Shown: positions 50,208 through 59,223 of the stretch, in pieces
Layout: every line of letters begins with the position of its first letter
Position numbering within the stretch: the stretch's first letter is position 1
Source: Flavobacteriales bacterium
Lineage (GTDB): Bacteria; Bacteroidota; Bacteroidia; Flavobacteriales; Schleiferiaceae
DNA: 64,000 nt
Reading direction: 5' to 3'
NCBI GenBank assembly: GCA_017795025.1
Contig: CP051243.1
Location: 186,001-250,000 of the forward strand
Position numbers and translations under genes: made by a program
Notes under the pieces: model-generated
The model's input: the letters and a program-made list of their open reading frames with translations, nothing else
The model's database searches: none
What the model was told of the DNA's origin: nothing

Positions 50208-51146
50208 TTAGGAAGTAGCTTCTGTTAAATCCTGTAGGGCCAATTTTGGACTGCGGTCGGCGCGATACAACCCCCAGTGCTTTTCGGGTTCCAAAGGATC
50301 GGAAGAACCTTTCCAATTTTCATCAAAAGCCTCGAAGTAAAAACAAATGATGTCTTCCTCCTGTGTCCATTTCTGAAGGGCCTCAAAATAGTCCGCTTGA
50401 AACTCTTCGTTCACATTCTCGCGCGGAATGCCGCGACCATTAGATTGTGTGGCCCAACCGGCTTCGGTAATCAGTACCGGAGTGTTGGGATATACTTCGG
50501 CCACCGCCTTAAAGTTTTCTTGGGTAAAAGCGAGGCCTTCGTGAATGGTTTTATATTCCCAAACAGGATAAGTATGGATAGAGATAAAATCCACAACCTC
50601 GGCCAAAGGCTTAAGTTTATCCAACCAAGGAACATAGTTTTCGCAAAAACTAACGGGCTGCTTGCAATTCGCTTGAACCATTTTGGTGTAATGAATAACT
50701 CGCTCTACCGGCACTAAGTGATCGGTCCAATCTACGGTAGCTTCATTACCCACCGACAAAGCACAAATGATTTGGGGATAGGCATTGGCTAATTCAATGA
50801 GACGTTCGATTTCAGCTTCATTGGCCTTTCTATTTGCAAGGAGCTGCTCCTCGCTATATTCCCCGCCCCAAGGACAATCGGGATTGCTGGTTTCGGCAGT
50901 AATATAAGCGCCTAACATCACCTGAAAGTTGAGCTTTTCGCGGCGAATAACTTCTAAAACCATTTGGGGATGGGCACCGCAATCGTAAAGGCGGATTAAT
51001 TTCCATTTGCCTTCGAGGATACGCAGGTCTTCTAAAACCTCTTTATAAGAAGGGTAAACCCTGGCATCCGGACTTTGCCCATCACGGTAACCCGAATAGC
51101 AAATGGCCTGTTCAAATTTTAAATTGATGGCATCGTATCTGCCCAT
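50208..51146 (-). CDS. Glycoside hydrolase family 17-like protein, copy 1
   Basis: A 312-residue TIM-barrel protein of the GH17 clan. The acid/base Glu is in ALSVGNEATVDW and the nucleophile Glu in PVLITEAGWATQS, both as in beta-1,3-glucanases and 1,3-glucanosyltransferases. There is no signal peptide, so a cytoplasmic location is implied. It starts 9 bp after a second GH17 gene on the same strand. Together they may act on an internal beta-1,3-glucan or laminarin oligosaccharides; direct substrate evidence is absent. Confidence 0.85.
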   Translation of the reverse strand: MGRYDAINLKFEQAICYSGYRDGQSPDARVYPSYKEVLEDLRILEGKWKLIRLYDCGAHPQMVLEVIRREKLNFQVMLGAYITAETSNPDCPWGGEYSEEQLLANRKANEAEIERLIELANAYPQIICALSVGNEATVDWTDHLVPVERVIHYTKMVQANCKQPVSFCENYVPWLDKLKPLAEVVDFISIHTYPVWEYKTIHEGLAFTQENFKAVAEVYPNTPVLITEAGWATQSNGRGIPRENVNEEFQADYFEALQKWTQEEDIICFYFEAFDENWKGSSDPLEPEKHWGLYRADRSPKLALQDLTEATS

Positions 51147-51155
51147 AAGCTTGTT

Positions 51156-52049
51156 TTAGAGCGTGGTGAATTTAGACTGACCATCCTTGTCCCAAATTCC
51201 CCAATAGGCGCCCACATCGCCCTCATCGCCTACTTTCCAAGCTTCATCAAAACTGGAAAAATACATCACCTCTACTTTATGTTCCTTCGCCCAATTTTGA
51301 GTATTGATAAAGTAACGCATGGCATTTTCGAAGGAGGGGTGGGAAGCTTCGAAATTAGTGCCTTGGCTAGGCCAACCCGTTTCACTGATAACCACTCGTT
51401 TACCATTTCCCGCAGTCTTTGCGATATCGTACATCGTATTCATGTAAGGCAGGGAGTAGTCGATATGGCAACCTTCCCAAAAAGGATAGCAATTGGCGTA
51501 AATTACATCACAAGCATCGGTTAAAGCCGGACGGTTTCGGAATTCATAATAGGCATCTACATAGCCCACCTCATGGTTGGGAAGAGCATCTTTTACCCGC
51601 TGAATGTAGCCCAGTAGCTCTTCCTCGGTTAATTCCTCACGATAGAGTACTTCATTGCCAACCGCTACTAAATCCGCGCCCCCCAACTGGGCTACCGAAA
51701 TTAGACCTTGAATTTCCTTTTCATTTAGTTCTTTATCATCGCTTAACCAGGCACCAACCATAGTTTTTAAGCCGTATTCCTTGGCAATGATGGGGATGAG
51801 CTCATTCCCATCAGTGCACGAAAAGGTACGCACCCAAGAAGTATATGGCTTAATGATTTCGATACGCTCGCGAATTTGCTCCGCACTAATTTGATCGCCC
51901 GGCTCTTGACCTTCGACATAAGAGCTAAAACAAATTCCGCTAATCCCATCCTTTAAATGAGCGGCCATCATTTCTTTAAGCTCCTCATTACTGTATTGAT
52001 TGGGTCCTACACCACTGATGGATAAAACTAAGTCTTTGCGATATGACAT
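51156..52049 (-). CDS. Glycoside hydrolase family 17-like protein, copy 2
   Basis: A 297-residue GH17-type TIM barrel. LVAVGNEVLYREE holds the acid/base Glu and VVISETGWPSQGTN the nucleophile Glu, both canonical. Aromatic-rich segments (YANCYPFWEG and FSSFDEAWK) line the putative cleft. As in the neighbouring copy there is no signal peptide. The two proteins are clearly diverged paralogues (low overall identity by eye), suggesting different specificities. It heads a minus-strand run leading to tspO. Confidence 0.87.
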   Translation of the reverse strand: MSYRKDLVLSISGVGPNQYSNEELKEMMAAHLKDGISGICFSSYVEGQEPGDQISAEQIRERIEIIKPYTSWVRTFSCTDGNELIPIIAKEYGLKTMVGAWLSDDKELNEKEIQGLISVAQLGGADLVAVGNEVLYREELTEEELLGYIQRVKDALPNHEVGYVDAYYEFRNRPALTDACDVIYANCYPFWEGCHIDYSLPYMNTMYDIAKTAGNGKRVVISETGWPSQGTNFEASHPSFENAMRYFINTQNWAKEHKVEVMYFSSFDEAWKVGDEGDVGAYWGIWDKDGQSKFTTL

Positions 52050-52184
52050 GTTGCGCCTTTTTAGTTTAGGTAAAAAGTACTATAAGTATTGAGGGGTCAA
52101 AGAAAAGCTTTTTATTAATAAGTTGGAAATTGAAAGGAAATTACCTGAAAGCCTAGTGCTGGTCTAGGATTAGTTCAAAACAAA

Positions 52185-52219
52185 CCCCCGCTCATTCTAA
52201 AAACGAGCAGGGGTTTTTT
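52185..52219 (+). terminator. Hairpin with T-run, probable terminator
   Basis: CCCC-GCTC pairs with GAGC-GGGG around an 11-base loop (one C-A mismatch) and is followed by six T on the + strand; on the other strand a TTTGTTTTG tract follows, so it may work in both directions. The only likely user is the small minus-strand reading frame at 52241. Confidence 0.65.
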
Positions 52220-52240
52220 GTACTAGCGATGTGCGTTCGA

Positions 52241-52519
52241 TTAATTAAAGAGTCGGTTACAAGCCGCCTCGGGCAGAGTGATGTCGTAAATTTTATTGTT
52301 CTCGAGCAATACATTTAATTGTTCGGCTTCATCGCTGCCGTAGAAAGCCTTGAAGTCATACGCAACGTTTTCCTGCAGCCTTCTAATTTGATGGAGCTTA
52401 TTGCTTAAATCCGTAATCGTGATGAAGGAGGTGAACTGTCTTCCCAAGGACCTGCATTCCTTCGACTGGCTGGCGCAATTCTTAGCACAAAAGTCCTTGG
52501 TCACTCCCGACTTTACCAT
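52241..52519 (-). CDS. Small hypothetical protein (uncertain)
   Basis: A 92-residue reading frame beginning with an ATG (MVKSGVTKDFCAKNCASQS); a TTG 16 codons upstream would lengthen it. It contains a Cys cluster (CAKNCASQSKEC) and an amphipathic helical C-terminus. It ends shortly before a hairpin/T-tract that can terminate minus transcription. A competing + strand frame (52401-52619, or from the ATG at 52422) covers part of the same DNA. I cannot decide between them and do not recognise either. Confidence 0.3.
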   Translation of the reverse strand: MVKSGVTKDFCAKNCASQSKECRSLGRQFTSFITITDLSNKLHQIRRLQENVAYDFKAFYGSDEAEQLNVLLENNKIYDITLPEAACNRLFN

Positions 52520-52675
52520 TTTGATGATTGTACCGATTAAGCCTAAGCACGTGGTGGTAATTGGCAAAGGGAAAAGCTACGGCTATTTCGAAATCCTAAT
52601 TCCGGCCGAGGAGTCCTAAGCAAGGAGTCTTGGGCTTTGGTAATCATATAGAATAATGGTGCATGGACCTCTATT

Positions 52676-54325
52676 TTAGGGTTTAAGAATTTGCTCTTGG
52701 AAGGTTTGGAGGTAGAGGTCGATTAATGGCACTTCCTTAGGAGGAAGAATCATGGTATGACTTACTTTATCTCCATTCCATAACATTAGCGCAGGATTGT
52801 CAATATTTTGTTTTAATAAATCTTCGAGTTCATTTTTAGTATCTATAATGATGTGGCTTGATTTTAAGGCCTTTAGCTCAGGGCTAGCGCTCCGGTCAGA
52901 GATAACCAAGTAAACTCCTTCCTTTTCCATTTTTGGAAGATTCATCATAAAGTACTGCGTACTGTGATTGATACAATAGGGACAAGCTCGATTAGAAATA
53001 CTAAGCACAATGCTGTTTTTGGGAAGTTGATAGCTTTTGTACAGGGAGTTAATTGAGGTTGAAGTAATGGTGGGCTTTAGGTTGGTCATCCTATTTCGAA
53101 GTTTATTGAAATCCGTTTGACTAATACCTGATGTATCTATGCCAACAAATTGAAGTTTAAACTCACCGAGCTTAGCGGTTGGTGAAACGCAAATGAATTT
53201 CCCTTTAAAATAAATGGGCTTAGGATTGGTGGCGAACCATCTGGGTTGAATGGCTTGACCAATCAGGTTAAGCGCTGAGTCATAGGCGCCAACCCAAACA
53301 TTACTATCCCGGAAGGTTTGCAGGTCTCCTGGTTTTAGGGAAAGCTCCGTTCCGAAGCTCGCAAATCGGTAAGCGAATTTTTTTGATGGATCGTAAAGTA
53401 CCTTGTTAAAGACCGTACTCTGTGGGTTCTTTGCGGGAGTAGTTGTGGTTGAGTCGAGGGGCTTGGGTTTTGGTAATAAGGATCCTGATTCATTGGAATT
53501 TAAGTATTCACCACTTGCTACGGAAAGGAGTAAGAGCTCGGCTTGGTTGGCATGACTAACTAAGATCTTGGAAGAGTCGATGGCATGGATATAGGTTTTC
53601 ATTTGTTCATCTGCAAAAGCCTTGGAACTATCTTGCTGTCGGTAATAGGCTATGCCTTTATAGCGAATAGCATCGCTATTCTTAAAGTCGAAATAGCCCA
53701 ATTCATGCACTCCTATAGCATCCTTGCTGCATTTTTTGTGTGTTCCAAATAAGGGCAGGGGATTAACGAAGAATCGATTATCAGACAACTCCATAGGCAT
53801 GAAGTGGTGATAAAATGAAGCTTGAGGAATATCTCTATTCATTCCTGTAAGACGAAAGGGACTATTTACCAAGGTGTAGGGGCCGTTTTGCTGCCCATGC
53901 CAATTAATGGAATAAAGGACCGAATCTGCTCTGAGACTGTATTCATTACTTATACCCCGAAGAATGAGAATGGTATCTTTATTTAGGTAGTGATTAACAA
54001 AAACCGGGTAGCGGTCTTGGGCAACTTTGGGAAGAAATAGGGCTTTCGAAAACTTTTTATGACTGATATCAATCTCTACGAGTCGGCTACCTTCGATATC
54101 GCCCATTAGGATAAAGTCGGTATCATTTCGGGTATAAGGTTGAGCAGTTAAATTTAGTCCCACGTTAAAGTCAATGGGCAAGTGAATTCGATGTTCCTCT
54201 AACAGCTCAAAGGTAATGGTGGTATTAAGCGCCTTCTTCTGATGGTTTGATTCGATTGGGCTTATACAGCTGGAGAGGAGTATGGGGAGGAGGAGGGAAA
54301 AGAAGTTGAGTTGGCGGGTTTCCAT
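52676..54325 (-). CDS. DUF4221-like lipoprotein with thioredoxin-like C-terminus
   Basis: The chosen ATG gives METRQLNFFSLLLPILLSSC, a lipoprotein signal; longer upstream starts lack one. In 549 residues, the N-terminal ~380 resemble DUF4221, a predicted six-bladed propeller of Bacteroidota lipoproteins. The C-terminal region has a thioredoxin-like IVLSISNRACPYCINHSTQYF with a CPYC pair, followed by VYLVISDRSASPE. The redox pair suggests disulfide chemistry in the envelope. It follows two Cys-rich lipoprotein genes on the same strand, 84 bp away. Confidence 0.62.
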   Translation of the reverse strand: METRQLNFFSLLLPILLSSCISPIESNHQKKALNTTITFELLEEHRIHLPIDFNVGLNLTAQPYTRNDTDFILMGDIEGSRLVEIDISHKKFSKALFLPKVAQDRYPVFVNHYLNKDTILILRGISNEYSLRADSVLYSINWHGQQNGPYTLVNSPFRLTGMNRDIPQASFYHHFMPMELSDNRFFVNPLPLFGTHKKCSKDAIGVHELGYFDFKNSDAIRYKGIAYYRQQDSSKAFADEQMKTYIHAIDSSKILVSHANQAELLLLSVASGEYLNSNESGSLLPKPKPLDSTTTTPAKNPQSTVFNKVLYDPSKKFAYRFASFGTELSLKPGDLQTFRDSNVWVGAYDSALNLIGQAIQPRWFATNPKPIYFKGKFICVSPTAKLGEFKLQFVGIDTSGISQTDFNKLRNRMTNLKPTITSTSINSLYKSYQLPKNSIVLSISNRACPYCINHSTQYFMMNLPKMEKEGVYLVISDRSASPELKALKSSHIIIDTKNELEDLLKQNIDNPALMLWNGDKVSHTMILPPKEVPLIDLYLQTFQEQILKP

Positions 54326-54409
54326 GCTTAAATAAATATGGCCACGAAAAGGAAAAACAGCCCTGTATTCTTGGCTGTTCTTTTTTGTCTTAAAAGGCAT
54401 GTATGATAT

Positions 54410-54838
54410 CTATTCTTGGTCATCGCAAAAAACTATAACACAGGATGCGGGGCCTTGGAATGTGTAGCAGTTTGTTCCGTCATTTGGACAATCAATATAT
54501 TTTTGCCCTTGAAGAGTGTTTTCTTCATATTTAAATATGAACTCTTCACTGCACGGTCCTAGTACTTCTGTTTCCGTTTCATATCGGTAAATCTCGCACT
54601 GCTGACCTGCGAATGGACCATAAGTAGGGCTAAATAGGTATATGCCAAGAGTAGGGGAGCAAGAACCAATAGAGGCTTTAAAGTTAAAAGGCGCTTTTTC
54701 GATTGACCCTAATTCTGAAAACTTTTGAATGACGGGGTCTGTTTTTTCTAGTTTGACATCGTGCGGAGCGTGAACAATTGATGACTTGCTACATGAAATT
54801 AGAAATAGCGCTAATACAGCAAATGTTGAGGTTCTCAT
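54410..54838 (-). CDS. Cys-rich lipoprotein, paralogue 1
   Basis: A 142-residue lipoprotein (MRTSTFAVLALFLISC signal). It is a paralogue of the next upstream gene: shared motifs are LGIYLFSPTYGPFAGQQCEIYRY, an IDCPNDGTNC segment and a C-terminal CVIVFCDDQE. The mature part carries about seven Cys. No known domain is recognised. Its place directly before a CPYC protein suggests possible disulfide exchange, which is inference only. Confidence 0.7.
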   Translation of the reverse strand: MRTSTFAVLALFLISCSKSSIVHAPHDVKLEKTDPVIQKFSELGSIEKAPFNFKASIGSCSPTLGIYLFSPTYGPFAGQQCEIYRYETETEVLGPCSEEFIFKYEENTLQGQKYIDCPNDGTNCYTFQGPASCVIVFCDDQE

Positions 54839-54937
54839 TTTAGTGATTTATAAATGATTAGAGGTTTATTGGAATTGTTCTTAAAAGCACGGCAATTAAC
54901 CATCAGAAGGTCTTACTTGAAATCGAACTGAAGGTTG

Positions 54938-55399
54938 TTATTCCTCGTCTGTTTCGTCACAAAAAACTAATGTGCATCCCCAAGGCATTTCAAGGGTTTT
55001 GCAGTTGCTTCCGTCCTTTGAGCAGTGGATGTATTTGATATTACCTATTTGCTCTTCCTTTTGCTCTAGATCATAAGTCTTGTCGCAAGGAGCAGATATG
55101 TCTTTTGCTTCTTTGAAACGATAGATTTCACAGATTAGGTCTTTGTAAGGGCCCGCGCTCGGGGTAAATTGGTAAATACCTATATGGTTGGAGCAAACGT
55201 CATTCGACTGTCCTATATAAGTAGAGGTCATTTTTTGGACTTTACCAAAATCAGAGTAATAAGCCAGAACGGGGTCTATTGTGTTTTTAGCTTCGATTTT
55301 ACTGCTAGTAATAGACTCTTCAATACTATTTGCATTTTCATCTTTGGCGCAGGCTAGTGCCATAAGTCCTATTCCTAAGTAGAGCAGGTAGTTTTTCAT
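54938..55399 (-). CDS. Cys-rich lipoprotein, paralogue 2
   Basis: A 153-residue lipoprotein with signal MKNYLLYLGIGLMALAC. It matches paralogue 1 in IGIYQFTPSAGPYKDLICEIYRF, IHCSKDGSNCKT and CTLVFCDE; overall identity is roughly one third by eye. The conserved Cys pattern suggests the same disulfide-bonded fold. The gene pair arose by tandem duplication. No family name is known to me. Confidence 0.7.
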   Translation of the reverse strand: MKNYLLYLGIGLMALACAKDENANSIEESITSSKIEAKNTIDPVLAYYSDFGKVQKMTSTYIGQSNDVCSNHIGIYQFTPSAGPYKDLICEIYRFKEAKDISAPCDKTYDLEQKEEQIGNIKYIHCSKDGSNCKTLEMPWGCTLVFCDETDEE

Positions 55400-55576
55400 G
55401 ATAGATAATTAGGTTAATATCGTTTTGCTAATATTAGCCCAAATATGCTCTCATGATGTGCATGAACAGCAACTTGAATTTCTTTTCTTGGCTTAAAATG
55501 TAAATCTAGAGGTCCCTAATGCTTCTGCTAAGTTGTCCTTACAAAGAGTCTTTACAGGATTTTCACTTTAAAAGCG

Positions 55577-55612
55577 AAAACCCTCGCTAGTTCAAAGACT
55601 AACAAGGGTTTT
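55577..55612 (-). terminator. Intrinsic terminator of the tRNA-Arg gene
   Basis: On the minus strand AAAACCCT pairs with AGGGTTTT, with a further GTTAGT/ACTAGC inner helix, followed by a T-rich tract (CGCTTTT). It lies 14 bases beyond the tRNA 3' end. Confidence 0.7.
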
Positions 55613-55626
55613 CAGGAGTTTGGCAG

Positions 55627-55688
<62 letters not shown>

Positions 55689-55700
<12 letters not shown>

Positions 55701-55781
55701 ATATGTGTAGACATTTTTAAAGGTCTCTACTTCCTTGTGGCGAAATAGCTTGTCCGCCTCTGGTGGAAGCTACAAGGCCAT
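55689..55781. repeat. 14-bp repeat of the tRNA 5' end with an imperfect palindrome between
   Basis: AGCTACAAGGCCAT occurs at 55689-55702 (tRNA 5' end) and again at 55768-55781. Between them lies an imperfect palindrome TCCGCC-TCT-GGTGGA, and CCTTGTGGC/GCTACAAGG can form a larger hairpin. It could be the relic of a lost tRNA or of an insertion at the tRNA; there is no integrase nearby. Confidence 0.5.
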
Positions 55782-55852
55782 TGTTTATCCCGTTTCTGTA
55801 ACGGGGCTGCAAATATAAATACAATACTTTTCTGCGCAAGCACAAAAGTGAA

Positions 55853-56134
55853 TTAATTAATCTCTGCGCTGAGACCCCGTTCCAAAAGGCTGGTACAGCG
55901 TGGTTCGAGCTCGGCATAGGAGCCTGATTTTACGGTGCATTTGCCCTTGTAGTGGGTAATAACCGCGCATTGCTCGGCTTGCTCCGGACTGTGCTCACAT
56001 ACTTCAATTAAGCAGTGAATCACCCAGTCGAAAGTATTCACCTCATCATTAAACAGCACAATTTCATGCCAGGAGTCTTGCTGCTCCAGCACATCCGTTT
56101 GCTCTTGGGATTTCCACTGTTCTTCAAACCTCAT
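55853..56134 (-). CDS. clpS: ATP-dependent Clp protease adaptor ClpS
   Basis: A 93-residue ClpS: the core HEIVLFNDEVNTFDWVIHCL contains the Asn-Asp pair that binds N-end-rule residues, and GKCTVKSGSYAELEPRCTSL matches the C-terminal helix and strand. ClpS delivers N-degron substrates to ClpAP/ClpCP. Its ATG directly follows the plsY stop, so the genes are cotranscribed. Confidence 0.92.
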   Translation of the reverse strand: MRFEEQWKSQEQTDVLEQQDSWHEIVLFNDEVNTFDWVIHCLIEVCEHSPEQAEQCAVITHYKGKCTVKSGSYAELEPRCTSLLERGLSAEIN

Positions 56135-56749
56135 TTAATCCTCCGCTTTTCGTTTCAGTCGTACTTTGTTTTCTTCCCCCCTTAATAAACGAACAATATT
56201 TTTCCGGTGCGTAACCAAAACCAACAGGGCAATAGCAAAACTGAAAATAATCAATACTTCCGAAGGTTCCTTAAAGCGGTAAATCAGCCAGAAAGGCAAA
56301 CTTAAAGCGGCACTCATGCTGGAAACGGATACGATGCGCGTGCTTAAAAAGAGGGCTAAGAAAACGGCAATCGCCAACAAGGCGGCGCCACTATGCAAAG
56401 CGATAACCACCCCTAAAAGGGTTGCAATTCCTTTGCCGCCTCTAAAGCCAACATACACCGGGAATAGATGACCAAGAACAGCTAAAAAGCCTAAAATCAG
56501 CATCCACACCACGGACTGCTCCTCGCTAGGGAGGAAATAAACCAGACGTACGGCTAAAAATCCTTTTAGGCTGTCGAGAATTAAAACCAGCGTTCCCGCC
56601 TGTTTGCCTAAAACCCGAAAGGCGTTGGTGGCGCCAGCATTACCGCTGCCATGCTCCCTTAAGTCGATCCCATAAACCAAGCGCCCAATCCATACCGACC
56701 AAGCCAAGGATCCTAAGAGATACGCCAAAAGAATTAAGAGCAATTGCAT
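56135..56749 (-). CDS. plsY: Acyl-phosphate:glycerol-3-phosphate acyltransferase PlsY
   Basis: A 204-residue membrane protein with several hydrophobic helices. The PlsY motifs are visible: GSGNAGATNAFRVLGKQAG (motif 1), VGFRGGKGIATLLG (motif 2) and a third near the C-terminus. PlsY transfers acyl groups from acyl-phosphate to glycerol-3-phosphate, the first step of phospholipid synthesis. A TAAATTTG promoter-like box lies four bases before its ATG. The gene is immediately followed by clpS. Confidence 0.95.
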   Translation of the reverse strand: MQLLLILLAYLLGSLAWSVWIGRLVYGIDLREHGSGNAGATNAFRVLGKQAGTLVLILDSLKGFLAVRLVYFLPSEEQSVVWMLILGFLAVLGHLFPVYVGFRGGKGIATLLGVVIALHSGAALLAIAVFLALFLSTRIVSVSSMSAALSLPFWLIYRFKEPSEVLIIFSFAIALLVLVTHRKNIVRLLRGEENKVRLKRKAED

Positions 56750-56753
56750 GTTG

Positions 56754-56761
56754 CAAATTTA
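56754..56761 (-). promoter_or_regulatory. Candidate -7 promoter box of plsY-clpS
   Basis: TAAATTTG on the minus strand, a full TAnnTTTG match, ends four bases before the plsY ATG and starts at the end of the purL terminator, which makes a local promoter necessary. Confidence 0.45.
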
Positions 56762-56790
56762 AAAAAATGACTGCTAGACAGGCAGCAGTC
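56761..56790 (-). terminator. Intrinsic terminator of purL
   Basis: On the minus strand GACTGCT and AGCAGTC form a perfect seven-base-pair stem with an eight-base loop, followed by A and six T. It lies about 95 bp after the purL stop. Confidence 0.75.
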
Positions 56791-56883
56791 TGTATATGCC
56801 GCTTTATACTTGGGCACTAAATTTTAGAGCAGGGAGCCACTAATGCTCCTCCCCATTAAATAAGTCCAGCTGGAATCCCGGGC

Positions 56884-59124
56884 CTAACCTTGCATGATTT
56901 CACCCAAGGAATTGTCGTACACCTTGCGGTAGTCTTCCATGTGTCCCCAGTCGATATCGTCGATGCGTATGCTGCCTTTGGTAACATGTCCCAGTAAATC
57001 GAACTCCACGCCGTTTAACATCATCAAATCGATAAAGGCATCTTCATTTTCGGGACTTACGCTCACTACCACGCGACTCTGACTCTCCCCAAATAAATAG
57101 GCATCCCGACGAATGGCCGAGTCACTCGTAATATCAAACCCTAAATTGCCGGCCATGGCACTTTCCATAAGGGCTACAAATAGTCCGCCTTCGGAAACAT
57201 CGTGTGCGGAACTAAGTACGCCTTTGCGAATCAACATTTTGATTTGCTCCTGATGCGCAAATTCTTCCTCTAGGCTAAAGAAGGGGGTGGAGCTTTCGTT
57301 TACCCCGTGAATTTCCACTAAGTACTGACTGGAAGAAATATCGTTGCGGTTTTCACCAATCATAAAAATCAGGTCACCCTTTTGGGCAAAGCCCATAGGC
57401 GTGATGTGCTTTTTATCTTCAATAATACCAATCATCCCAATGGTAGGGGTAGGGAATACCGGCTCGGTTTTATCCTTGCGCACCGTTTGATTGTAGAAAC
57501 TCACATTACCGCCCGTAACCGGAGTTTGGAATTTCTCACAAGCCTTGCCCATACCTTTGATGGCATTCACAAATTGCCAGTATACTTCAGGGTTGTAAGG
57601 GTTGCCAAAGTTTAAGCAGTTGGTAATGGCCGAAGGAATACCACCGGTAACCACAATGTTTCGGGCCGCTTCGGCTACCGCGATCATCGCTCCAACCTCT
57701 GGATTGGCATTTACGTAGCGTGCATTACAATCTACGGTCATGGCCAAGGCCTTATTGGTGTCTTTTAAATTTACTACTGCCGCATCGCTCGCACGATTGG
57801 TACTCATGTTTACGGTACCTACCATCGAGTCGTACTGCTCGTAAACAAAGCGTTTGGAAGCAATATTAGGGTGGGCCATCAACTTGAGCGCCACTTCTTG
57901 AAGGTTCTCAGGAACGGTGATGCTGTTGATATCAAATTCTTGATACTGCTTAAAATAAGCTGGCTCTTTGTGCTCACGGTAATACACGGGCGCACCGCCA
58001 CCTAATACCAACGGATCGGCTGGGGTTTCGGCAATGAGCTCCCCGTGCCAGTAGTAAGAAAGGCGATCTTCGGCGATGACCTCACCAATTTGGGCGCAGG
58101 GTAAATCCCACTTATCAAAGATGGCCAAAACTTCGGCCTCACGACCTTTTTCGATAACCGCTAGCATGCGCTCTTGTGATTCGGAAAGTAAAATTTCCCA
58201 AGGCTTCATATCATCCTGACGGGTGGGAACCTTATCCAAATGGATTTCCATTCCTAAACCACCTGCGGCCGACATTTCTGAAGTAGAGCAGGTGATGCCC
58301 GCGGCGCCCATATCTTGCATTCCCACGATGGCACCCGTTTGGGCCAATTCCATGGTGGCTTCTAATAGTTTCTTTTCTTGGAAGGGGTCACCCACTTGCA
58401 CTGAGGGAATATCATCAGCGGAAGCTTCGGTTAAATCCTTAGAAGCAAAGGCCGCTCCCGCAATCCCATCCTTACCGGTGTAAGAGCCGATGATAAATAC
58501 CGGATTTCCCGGACCACCACTTTTGGCGCTAATCATCTTGTCTTTCTCCGTATTAAGGATACCCGCGGAGAAGGCATTTACTAAAGGGTTTTGCTCGTAG
58601 CAAGGGTCGAAGTACACTTCTCCACCCACCGTTGGAATCCCAAATGAGTTTCCATAATCTCCAATGCCTTTGGTTACGCCTTTTAGCAACCATTTGGTAC
58701 GATCGGTGTCGGCTTTACCAAAACGCAAGGAGTTCATTTGGGCCACGGGACGCGCACCCATAGTGAAGATATCGCGGTTAATTCCACCTACACCAGTAGC
58801 TGCACCTTGGTAAGGCTCTAAGGCAGAAGGGTGGTTATGCGACTCAATTTTAAAGGCACAAGCTAAACCATCGCCAATGTCTACTAAACCGGCATTTTCC
58901 TCTCCGGCCTTCACCAACATGTGGGGGCCATCTTTAGGAAGGGTTTTAAGCCATACAATGGAGTTTTTATACGAACAGTGCTCACTCCACATTACGGAGT
59001 AAATACTCAACTCATTGAAATTGGGGGTACGCCCTAAAATCTCTTTGATTTTATCAAATTCTTCAGGTAGTAGACCTAATTCTTTGGCGGTTTCTACGGT
59101 AGTGGCTTCTAAGCTGTGATCCAT
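56884..59124 (-). CDS. purL: Phosphoribosylformylglycinamidine synthase subunit PurL
   Basis: A 746-residue small-type PurL, which needs separate PurS and PurQ subunits. Signature segments are present: [44 protein letters not shown] (the catalytic His and ATP site) and [12 protein letters not shown] in the second half. It catalyses conversion of FGAR to FGAM in purine synthesis in the cytosol. The gene is monocistronic, with TATCTTTG 26 nt upstream of its ATG and its own terminator. PurS and PurQ are not in the window. Confidence 0.96.
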   Translation of the reverse strand: MDHSLEATTVETAKELGLLPEEFDKIKEILGRTPNFNELSIYSVMWSEHCSYKNSIVWLKTLPKDGPHMLVKAGEENAGLVDIGDGLACAFKIESHNHPSALEPYQGAATGVGGINRDIFTMGARPVAQMNSLRFGKADTDRTKWLLKGVTKGIGDYGNSFGIPTVGGEVYFDPCYEQNPLVNAFSAGILNTEKDKMISAKSGGPGNPVFIIGSYTGKDGIAGAAFASKDLTEASADDIPSVQVGDPFQEKKLLEATMELAQTGAIVGMQDMGAAGITCSTSEMSAAGGLGMEIHLDKVPTRQDDMKPWEILLSESQERMLAVIEKGREAEVLAIFDKWDLPCAQIGEVIAEDRLSYYWHGELIAETPADPLVLGGGAPVYYREHKEPAYFKQYQEFDINSITVPENLQEVALKLMAHPNIASKRFVYEQYDSMVGTVNMSTNRASDAAVVNLKDTNKALAMTVDCNARYVNANPEVGAMIAVAEAARNIVVTGGIPSAITNCLNFGNPYNPEVYWQFVNAIKGMGKACEKFQTPVTGGNVSFYNQTVRKDKTEPVFPTPTIGMIGIIEDKKHITPMGFAQKGDLIFMIGENRNDISSSQYLVEIHGVNESSTPFFSLEEEFAHQEQIKMLIRKGVLSSAHDVSEGGLFVALMESAMAGNLGFDITSDSAIRRDAYLFGESQSRVVVSVSPENEDAFIDLMMLNGVEFDLLGHVTKGSIRIDDIDWGHMEDYRKVYDNSLGEIMQG

Positions 59125-59150
59125 GAGATTGCTACTCTAAAAATGAGCGG

Positions 59151-59158
59151 CAAAGATA
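59151..59158 (-). promoter_or_regulatory. Candidate -7 promoter box of purL
   Basis: TATCTTTG on the minus strand, a full TAnnTTTG match, ends 26 bases before the purL ATG. A TTG partner is not clear. No purine riboswitch or PurR box was recognised. Confidence 0.4.
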
Positions 59159-59223
59159 CGCTTATATCTTGGCCCTAAATTGGAAGATATCCACAAATCC
59201 CCCCTTTTTACTTACTTCGCGCT

